Assembly: GCF_052857255.1 (NCBI RefSeq)
Contig: NC_135497.1
Location: 344,884,183-344,948,182, forward strand
Direction of reading: 5' to 3'
DNA: 64,000 nucleotides
Origin: Amblyomma americanum
Lineage: Eukaryota; Arthropoda; Arachnida; Ixodida; Ixodidae
The position numbers and the translations under genes were made by a program. Of the stretch, positions 56,894 to 64,000 are shown one piece after another; the stretch's first letter is position 1; each line of letters opens with the position of its first letter. The notes below the pieces were generated by a model. It searched no databases, was not told the origin of the DNA, and saw only the letters and a list, made by a program, of their open reading frames with translations.

Positions 56894-58609
56894 AGGGGGG
56901 ATGCGGGTCTTTGGGACCAAAAAAATCGCGAAAAAAATCGACTTTTCAATTTGGTCATAGTTGGATAAGTCATTTTTCATCTTAATTTCAAGTTTCATGG
57001 CTGAATAACCGCATAGTTTACGAGAAATCGACTTGCAAAGATGCAATTTTGACAAGAGAGCTCGCGAAAATAGGTTAGAAAATGCCCGTTCTGCGTCGCG
57101 TGAAAAGTGGCCGTCACAGCTAGGCGACTTTGGACTCGTTTGAAAGAGCAACGCCTCAGCTTTCTTTCCAGCCAGAACGAAAGGTCTAATGCGATTGGTC
57201 GCCGAAAAAAGACAGAAAACAAAATATAAAATGCAGCAATTGGCTGTTGGACACCACGCGGCGAAATTCAAACGCCTCATTGGCCGGCGCCATTTTTATG
57301 AAGGCTCCGCGCTCAACCTGCGACGCCATTTTGAAAAAGACCACCGTGGCTTGAAACCGTATCGGAAGTTCGCAGTGCGCATTAGTTTGGGGAAAAAACA
57401 TAAAGAAGGCCGCAGAAAGTAAGCGGAAGACACAAGTTCGTCGGCAGTGATGTCAACCAGCAGCAGCGGAGCGCCTGAGCGTGAACCGGCGGATGATGCG
57501 ACCTTGGCAGCCGTTCCAGCGTTCGTTCCGAGCGCGGTGCATATCGCGGCTGCAGAGGATGACGGAGAGCCGGAGGATGGTTTTACTTAAAAGTGATGGG
57601 AAGAGGGATAAGGGAATAATGAAGCACAGGAGTGCAATTCGGCGGTCGCGATAAGCGCTTGTTTACCAGCTTCGGCGTCTGCCTTCGACATGGAGCAAAT
57701 TGCGGGCTCGGGCGAGACTGGCAGCAGCGAACCAGATTAGACACATTTCTGCCCAGCGCTGATCGCGAGGATTGCGAAGCACGCGGATGATAAAATCGCC
57801 AGTTTGGCAGCAATTTCCGCAACCTAGCGCAAGATGTGGACGCTAGCGAACGAGCATGTAGACGCCAACCCTCCATTGCCTGCGGAGCTACCCGATGTGG
57901 TCGGTAGATTTGGTGGCGATTGACAGACTGCTTCACAATACAGTATGCACCCTCGAAATCATTTTTGCAGCTTGCTAAGTAGCGGCAACGGCAAAAATGT
58001 GATTCAGACTATTCACTATGCGCCTTTTAAGCTGTTTGTTTTGGAAAATTAAGCACTGTTATGTGCTTACACAGCTTCAAAATGTTTGACTTCGTTTTTT
58101 GCGTTTTTCTCAGTTTCATTTTCTGCGCCACCCTACGAACTGCTGACAAGCTTTTCCTGGCTTTGGTTCGTGCTATTTTCACCATTCTTGTTTTATTTGA
58201 AAGCTGAATAATTAGACCTTGCAATAAAACCATTAACCGCACTCTTAATAAACTGAAAATATTAAACGGCATAAATAAAAATCACTTTTTTCCTTGCCAC
58301 TTTTATGTGAACTTCAAAACATTGTAACTTTGGTTACAGAAGGGCTAGAACACCAAAAGTACACTTATTGCAAGCATTAATAACAGTAGAATCCACTGGG
58401 ATAAAAATTATTTGAATCTGAGTAGCCAATTTTTTCAAAAAGTTGTCAGAATAATTATACCGAAATTCTTGAATTAATAACGAACGACATAATATACACA
58501 AAAATGGGCATCATATTTGAAATCAGCACACTAAAATACATATTAGCTGAAGTTTTCATTATGCTAAGTCCAATATTAAAAAATGTTTCCCTAAGACCCT
58601 CTTCCCCCC
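56894..58609. mobile_element. 1.7-kb TTAA-target element
   Basis: Left end AGGGGGGATGCGGGTCTTTG; right end reverse-complemented GGGGGGAAGAGGGTCTTAGG. TTAA is at 56890-56893 and 58610-58613. The interior contains a segment (GGCCGGCGCCATTTT, about 57280) with a counterpart in the element at 62869. No transposase can be read, so it is non-autonomous or decayed. Confidence 0.8.
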
Positions 58610-58613
58610 TTAA

Positions 58614-60121
58614 AAACCAAGGAAGAGGCTGGCAGCATTCAGCGTGTCCTAACTCGCGCAGCAGCAAAGGGCCACACCAGAGTGGTGAAGGGCACGCAAT
58701 TACCTGTGAGCCTGGTCGCATAACTTGAAAATCGAGCAGCGTGCGACTGTCTCGCCAGTGTTGCTTTTCCACCAAACTGATAGCGCAACCACCGCCACAT
58801 CCACACTTGCGAGTCACGAGGTTGAGAAAGCATTTGTGCCGAAAAGCAAATTTCTAGAACAGCTGCACGTACAGTACTACATTTTCCAGCCTTCCCAGCA
58901 GGAGTCGCAAGCAAACTTCCAAACCAATAAGGGAGTTTTTTGGCGATATCCTGGTTCGGTTTTAGGAGCAGCAATCCCCGCAGACAAGTAAGATTTCTAA
59001 AGTGCTACACTGCAGCACACCAAACAGGTTAACTGCGACGATTGCAACCAGTCGCACACAAACTGCACCGAAAAACAAAGACGCACAGCAAACATCAGTC
59101 AAAGCTCCTATTCGTTCATTCTGCATTTCATGCACAGGCATGTCGCTTCGGATTTCAAGTGCGCTGCTACGCGTCTTATGCACTGCATGTCATTGCTTGT
59201 CGAGTCATCGATCGTTCACGTAATGCAGCAAGCTACTGAAGTCTTCAAGATGAACACGTTACAACTAAGCCAGGTACAAATCTCTGAGATAATGGCGTTA
59301 GTTGCCACCGCCATGTTGCCACTAACACGTAGAGAGACAGCCCCATCCTCTTTACCCGGCCTAGCACCTCACAAGCCATTTTACTGCCCACATATCTCCA
59401 AAGAGGTGGCACAGCCTTGCAATGCGTTTCATGATTCGCCGTGTACCCAGGCCACACAGGCACCGCAGCGCATAGTTTGAATTTTTGGTGACAACCGATT
59501 CACTTTTGGATTAAGGGCCATGTTTTGCACAGATACCAATGGAATGCGGATGGACCAAATCATACAGCTCCAATGCTCCTGAAATTCAAAGTAACGAGCT
59601 TCCACACTGAAACTTGTTTCCTCTTCACAAACGGGAAAAAAAATTTGTATTGCCATTTCTGAACTGACGACTTCAAAATCCTACAAGTCAACTTCCAGAG
59701 AGGCAGGATGATAATGGTATGCATTCTAGCAAGTTCTGCTGCAATTCTTTAAAAGCTCTCGGCAAAAAGTTAAGCATATTACATAAGTGCACGAAGCCTT
59801 ATTTACAGAAAATTGAGTATAATTGCGACTTAATGAAACCTTAATAACGTTTAGAAGAGCATGCGATAGTCCTGACAACATGACAGTGTCAGCATCCTCC
59901 ATGGCAAGGTCGACGCCACAACCTGTTGTTTTTTTTTTTAGAAGACGAGGGTGGGAATTTGTTGGGAGGAGGAAAGTGAGGCATTGTGGCACAGTGCAGT
60001 TGGATCCCGCTACGACGAAATACACAGGACGCACTAAATATTGCACTCAAGCTAAAGCTTCGTTGCCACGAGATCGGGTCAGAACATTGACAGACTGGAC
60101 TGGATAGAGAACAAATATGTA
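58614..60121. other. Intron DNA with one palindrome-family fragment
   Basis: No gene was seen. 59650-59730 (CATTTCTGAACTGACGACTT, GGCAGGATGATAATGGTATG) resembles an arm of the palindrome at 61746-61933. Confidence 0.5.
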
Positions 60122-60546
60122 CAGTCGAGTCCACTTATAACAATATTCAAGTGGCAGGAAAATTCCATTGTTATAACCGATAATTGTTATAAACTGGTTG
60201 CATGAAAAAAAGCATAAGAACTGCAAAGAATGGTCACGGACGGCAAGTGACATGCGAGCTCCGCCGAGGCATCCTTTTGGTGGCCCCGAAAGGGGCGTTG
60301 TAGGTTGCCGCAGCCGCCTGTAAGCTTGAGAAATCCCGAAGAAACGCAAGGATTTCTCATTCCACTACCTTTTGGCAAGAGCACTCGGGAGCCAGACTTC
60401 ATTGTTATAACGATAATGCGGCATGGGTGCATTGTATTAAGCGGGTTATTTATAGAAAACATACAAAAGTGGACGGTGCAGAAGCTTTTCATTGCTGTAA
60501 CCGATACATCGTTAAAAACCGGTATCGTTATAAGTGGGTTCGACTG
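60122..60546. mobile_element. pogo-like MITE (CAGTCGA, TTATAAC family)
   Basis: Left end CAGTCGAGTCCACTTATAAC; right end reverse-complemented CAGTCGAACCCACTTATAAC. TA stands on both sides (60120-60121, 60547-60548). It is 425 bp with internal TTATAAC words and no coding frame. A reversed fragment lies at 43850-43960. Confidence 0.85.
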
Positions 60547-60806
60547 TACTTCCTAAAAAAAAGCCTCCAACAGCAGACTATCCCTTTGAACACTGCCACT
60601 AGCACTATCGCCCTAAACGATGCCGTGCACAATAAATGACAGGCCATCACGCAGATCTTGCTGCAGCCACCCTCTTAATTCAGCAGCTTTCACAACTGCA
60701 TACTAACTAGGAAGAACAGTCCGTCGCATGCCTTTCCTCTCACTGCAGAAGCTAAACAGCCAAAAAAAAAAGCCCAGGGCCAGGCCTTATTCGTGGATCC
60801 ACTCAC

Positions 60807-61115
60807 CAGCACACTCTGGATGAGCTCGCCAATGAAGGAGGCGGCGTGGTGCACCTGGTCGGGCCCACCCGTCAGCAGGCATACGCGATCCGGGGCGTTG
60901 TCGTCCTGTGGCTGCTGGAACTGGACGCGAGCACCAGTCTCCTGCTGGATGCGCTTTATCATGTCTCCCTGTTTGCCAATCACGACGCCCACTGCCTGCT
61001 TGGGCACCAGCACCTCCTGGGAAGCACCGCCAGGTCCGCCTCCGGGACCACCGCCGGGAGGTCCACCATACTCTCCACCACCAGGTCCACCCCCACCAAA
61101 GCCTCTGCGCACATT
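60807..61115 (-). CDS. FUBP1: FUBP-family exon: Gly-rich linker and KH3
   Basis: A (CT)n tract ending GTGCTCTCAG precedes 61115, and GTGAGT follows 60807. This 309-bp exon (103 residues, phase 0 to 0) begins NVRRGFGGGGPGGGEYGGPP, then has the complete KH domain: EVLVPKQAVGVVIGKQGDMI (GKQG is the GxxG loop), KRIQQETGARVQFQQPQDD and RVCLLTGGPDQVHHAASFIG. The match is to KH3 of FUBPs, which precedes a Gly-rich linker and KH4. The acidic GDxI context after GxxG is normal. The domain contacts single-stranded DNA or RNA of four bases. Confidence 0.95.
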
Positions 61116-61745
61116 CTGAGAGCACGAGAGAGAGAGAGTAGAAATTGGGTGCCTCAGCAAGTTTTCAACTGTGCGATCATATGGAACTTTTTAATCATGC
61201 AAGCAGACAAAATTTACAGGCAATCTATAGCTCCCACACACTGCAATTGTCAGGCTATCCAAAACCAAGAAAAGAAAGGCTCTTGCTCACAGTTATAGTG
61301 GGTTCCGCAGAGTAACATCTGCCAACAAATTTGACCAATTTCACTGCTATACACTGCATTTCTGGAAGAATACAATTCAATTTTTCACACTGAAAATTTT
61401 TGCTGAAATGAAAATTTTTTTATGCTGAAGTCCACCACAAAAGCAAGAAAAATATTTTCTGCACCATAAATCCCCATATGCTGTTTAGTTTCTCATAAAA
61501 CAGGTCCTCATTCTTTTAACGGTGGAGCCTGGTCTTGGAAACAAAATTTTATTAATGTAATAATTATGAAATCTTCAGGTAACATGTACTTTTGCGTGCT
61601 GATTCTAAATATGTAATTTAATTTCTTGTAAAACAATTTTTAGAGCACTTATGTAATTCTTGTGCAATTATTTTTCAATGAGCTTGGAAGAAAATTTGCT
61701 GTAGGAAAACCGCTGAAATGTATGCCATTGTGTTGTCTTAATGCC
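61116..61745. other. Intron DNA, paralogue of the 42950-43108 flank
   Basis: No KH or other coding exon lies here. 61540-61745 resembles 42950-43108 plus 43723-43745, including the shared word GCTGAAATGTATGCC, but has no MITE between. Confidence 0.55.
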
Positions 61746-61933
61746 AAGGAATGCAATAAGGGTAAAATTATCATCCTGGCTATCATAGAACTTGAGTTAT
61801 AGGGTATTGAAGCTGCCACTTCAGAAACCAGAATACACACTTTCATTCGCATTTCTGAAGCGACAACTTTAAAACCCTATAACTTAAGTTCTATGATAGG
61901 CAGGAAGACAATTTTAGCCTTATTGCATTCCTT
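61746..61933. repeat. 82-bp arm palindrome
   Basis: The left arm (61746-61827, starting AAGGAATGCAATAAGG) and right arm (61852-61933, ending CCTTATTGCATTCCTT) are inverted copies with roughly a dozen differences and a 24-bp loop. Single arms occur at 43738-43810 and 59650-59730. Confidence 0.9.
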
Positions 61934-61937
61934 AGTA

Positions 61938-62653
61938 CAGTAAAATACCACTTGAACGAACTTCATTTAAACGAAGTGTTCAGTTGTACAAACTTTTTTT
62001 AAAACCCTCACAGTAGCCCCCTTAAACCCAATGCAAACGACCTTCAGTTTAACGAAATTCAGTGCAGTGCGCATTTCAGTTCTACGAACAGTTCCCGAGG
62101 TGCCATGCCATGTCTCCTAAGTCATACTGAGCACTTCAACAAGTACAAACCACCCTTTTTGCCGTGCTTTTTTACGTTGAGAACTGCGCCGACTGCGCTC
62201 CATTACCGCCGCCATTTAGCGATTTAGCTTTGAACTGGATTGGCTACCTAAGCCGTAGCCAGCTGAAGCCATTGCTGGTTTTTTTTTTGCATTAGTGCGT
62301 TTAGTTGGCTCCACAGCCATAGCTAGCCATAGCCAACCACAGCTTCAGCTCTACTGGCCCTACTAGGCCTATTCGTCCTAGCTTCGAGGAAGAGTGCGAG
62401 TGCTGGTTAACCATGAGCGGAAAACGAAAGTGCCTGACACTCGACGAAAAGCGGGACATTTTACGTGGGCTAGACTACGGGCAGCATCAAGTTGACATTG
62501 CAAAGGCATTTGGGATCCCTGCATCGTCATTGTCTATGATTAAGAGCCAGCAAGCAATCGCGGCCGCATCGGAAAGCGCGCAAAGTCGTGCCCCTTCAAT
62601 ACAACCCTCATTACTATGGAGGTCTCCAACTTTTCTGCAGTTCCAATGTATTA
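61938..62653 (+). mobile_element. pogo/Tigger element, left part
   Basis: CAGTAAAATACCACTTGAAC follows TA at 61936-61937, with a further AACGAA-rich subterminal region, then a leader and the transposase start. The right part is lost at 62654, where another MITE begins. Confidence 0.7.
62413..62602 (+). pseudogene. CENP-B-type HTH start of a Tigger transposase
   Basis: The ATG at 62413 opens MSGKRKCLTLDEKRDILRGL, then DYGQHQVDIAKAFGIPASSL and SMIKSQQAIAAAS. This is the CENP-B N-terminal helix-turn-helix (DEKRxIL...K...DIAKxFGIPxSSLSxI). After about 60 residues the similarity ends and the open frame runs on by chance into a MITE. No catalytic core is present. Confidence 0.8.
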
Positions 62654-62864
62654 CAATAGAATCTCAACACGAATCTCACAGGACTGCAATATACTTGCAT
62701 CACCCAAAGCAACAAAAAAATTCCCATGCAGAAGCACGGGAACTGCACTCAGACATCCTCTTGGAAGTGAATGGATTTATTTACAGCAGCGTGACCACAG
62801 CTCACTACTTACAGTGCATAAAGTGCGAAAGACAATCACAAAGTGCACGAAGTGCAGGCCGCCT
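62654..62864. mobile_element. Fragment of the CAGTAGAATCTC MITE family
   Basis: CAATAGAATCTCAACACGAA follows TA at 62652-62653. The words CACCCAAAGCAACAAA, CATGCAGAAGCA and GGATTTATTTACAGC align in order with 55890-55970 of the complete copy. The right end is missing, cut by the TTAA element. Confidence 0.7.
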
Positions 62865-62868
62865 TTAA

Positions 62869-64000
62869 GGGGGACACTGCTCTTTGCGACTGAAAATTGG
62901 TGAAAAAAAATCGGATTTTTGATATTTTCATTTCCGTGATCCTGAGGTCATTGCGCAGCTATCTACGAATTTGCGTCAAAAAATGCTGCCTAATTCATGC
63001 TTCCTAGCGTTCTAAAGACGTGAAACCGTGTGCCCAGGTCCTTTAAATTGAGGTCTAATCGTACCAAACTTTGATCGCCCGCAATTCGCGAAGTATGCGC
63101 TCCGTCGGCGCCATTTTTGTTTCGTTGGAAAGGTCAGGATTCAGACTATTCCAATATTCCGGTTGGCAACTATGAGCAAGCCCTGGAAGCAATAAACAAG
63201 TTAACAAAACTGAACAAAATGTGCGCTGCTATTGGTTTCCCGAATCACGTGACCGAAATGACTTTTCGTTGGCTGGCGGCTACTGCTGGCAGCCCGGCGC
63301 CATTTTGAGTGAGTCGCGCTGTCGCACTGCTACGGCAAAGTGAGGTTCTTTGGCCGCTACGTGCAAACTATTTCGCTTTGCACAAGCCTTAGGCTGAAAG
63401 CACAATAAGGAAGCGAAAGATAGAGATCCAAAGTGCGCTGGGTACGCTGCATCGTCGCATCCTGGTGTCTACAATCAGCGCCGACGCTCCGCGATGACTC
63501 GAGAACGCCGTGACCGGTGGTGCTTAGCGCTGCAGCGGGGAGTGATCCTGAGGGAGCGAAAGGTTTTGAAGCGCGTTGAGTACGCTGCATCATCGTATCC
63601 ATTTATCTACAATCGGTGATGACGCTTCGCGATGGTCCGATAACGCCGATAATGCGAGGAGTGATCAGGGCGATTCCTGCCGCATACAGACAGCGTAATC
63701 TTGATTGTGCAAATGAAGAAGTGATACTTAAGCAACTTTCGTGGACAGCCAGCAACAGCGCAATAGATCGAACTTTCCGGTAACGCTGGTAGCACGGCGC
63801 CAATGGCGGTCGCGAAATGAAGTCCCGCAACTGCGGTAACGGAAGCTTTGGCGAAATGTACTTGCTTCTGAATGTTTGGAGGGGCAAGATGACCAAAGAG
63901 CACTTTTCATTGGTATCGTTTGTTAGGGGCTGACTGTGATCACAGCGCCGTCGTTATACAATCGCGCGCCGCAACTTCGGCTCGGGTTCCAGCCTCCACC
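62869..64000. mobile_element. TTAA-target element running off the right edge
   Basis: GGGGGACACTGCTCTTTGCG follows TTAA at 62865-62868 and resembles the ends of 46399-47054 and 56894-58609. The interior shares a GCGCCATTTT-bearing segment with the latter. No right end occurs before 64000, so the extent is open. Confidence 0.65.
63405..63680. repeat. Two-copy tandem repeat, 138-bp period
   Basis: GTACGCTGCATCGTCGCATC at 63442 and GTACGCTGCATCATCGTATC at 63580 begin two related units. Both continue with TCTACAATC, GACGCT and CGCGATG, and both end with ACGCCG. The copies differ at many sites, so the duplication is old. Confidence 0.75.

Larger units (their letters stand above)
31995..64000 (-). 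other. FUBP1: FUBP/KHSRP-family gene, 3' part (KH3 to poly(A))
   Basis: This gene encodes a nuclear single-stranded nucleic-acid-binding protein that in other animals binds FUSE DNA or AU-rich and splicing-regulatory RNA. Eight coding exons (60807-61115, 49170-49356, 48626-48783, 45112-45176, 44837-44934, 41893-42087, 41487-41596, 33482-33751) plus a 3'UTR exon are visible. Phases add up exactly to 1389 coding bases (463 residues) and a stop. Introns within the coding part run from 177 bp to about 11.4 kb, and the large ones are packed with transposons. KH1, KH2 and the promoter must lie right of 64000, because none of 61116-64000 encodes a KH domain. Assignment to FUBP1, FUBP3 or KHSRP cannot be made from this part; arthropods usually have one such gene (Psi in flies). 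Confidence 0.9.

Noticed and set aside
56723..57280. 185-residue minus-strand open frame
   Set aside because: It spans the junction of a pogo-like end and a TTAA element, so it cannot be a single gene; no domain was seen.
60690..60806. Extension of the KH3 open frame past the exon
   Set aside because: A consensus GTGAGT donor occurs exactly at the end of KH similarity, and the phase fits the KH4 exon; the extension is intron read-through.
62603..62868. Continuation of the Tigger open frame beyond residue 63
   Set aside because: The frame runs into a CAGTAGAATCTC-family MITE; similarity to the transposase stops, so the extension is accidental.
1..64000. CRISPR arrays, bacterial operons, tRNA or rRNA genes
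   Set aside because: No regularly spaced direct repeats with unique spacers and no complete tRNA cloverleaf were seen. tRNA-like boxes belong to SINEs, and gene structure is eukaryotic.

Overview
This is a stretch of animal nuclear DNA, most likely from a hard tick (Ixodidae). The grounds are: one host gene split by canonical GT-AG introns; tRNA-derived SINE fragments of the kind common in tick genomes; I-group LINEs; and a very high density of small inverted-repeat DNA transposons (pogo/Tigger-like, TTAA-target and PIF/Harbinger-like). There are no bacterial operons, ribosome-binding sites or CRISPR arrays. The tick assignment is an inference; the exact species cannot be read from the window.

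The one convincing host gene lies on the minus strand from about 31,995 to beyond the right edge. It encodes a far-upstream-element-binding protein (FUBP1/FUBP3/KHSRP family; Psi in Drosophila). Eight coding exons in the window give about 463 residues with continuous reading phase: a Gly-rich linker plus KH3 (60807-61115), a Gly/Arg-rich linker plus KH4 split over two exons (49170-49356, 48626-48783), a Pro/Gln-rich region with the family's GWGNAY block (45112-45176, 44837-44934), and a C-terminal region with two Tyr motifs (41893-42087, 41487-41596) and a Tyr/Gly/Pro-rich tail (33482-33751). Seventeen bases past the stop codon is a strong splice donor. It pairs with a strong acceptor at 32707, giving a 3'UTR intron and a non-coding last exon that ends at an AATAAA signal at 32012-32017 with a GU-rich element downstream. 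KH1, KH2 and the promoter lie outside the window.

Layout. 1-4.8 kb: nested non-LTR elements, with a LINE tail inserted into an older opposite-strand LINE that also carries a solo LTR. 5.4-7.4 kb: a broken hAT transposase gene. 7.5-11.1 kb: a pogo-like non-autonomous element and a LINE ORF1 relic. 12.4 kb: the start of a THAP-like zinc finger, cut by a LINE insertion. 12.5-18.4 kb: a nearly full-length I-group LINE (ORF1, endonuclease, reverse transcriptase, RNase H), disabled by frameshifts. 19.3-20.8 kb: a different LINE reverse transcriptase relic. 21.5-31.9 kb: largely non-coding intergenic DNA with two inverted-repeat elements. 32-64 kb: the FUBP-family gene, whose introns (up to 11.4 kb) are filled with transposons. 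These include a nearly complete BrkDBD-type pogo element (34871-37006), an internally deleted relative of it (40499-41163), a CENP-B-type pogo element lacking the first catalytic Asp (37158-38776), a Kolobok/Mutator-like TTAA element, and at least six MITEs with readable target duplications.

I found no new multi-gene system. The most informative material is the gene architecture (a spliced 3'UTR, complete phase bookkeeping) and the transposon stratigraphy, where target-site duplications, resumed reading frames and a paralogous empty site fix the order of insertions. Coordinates of splice sites and transposon ends come from base-by-base reading; family names come from motif recognition without a database search.
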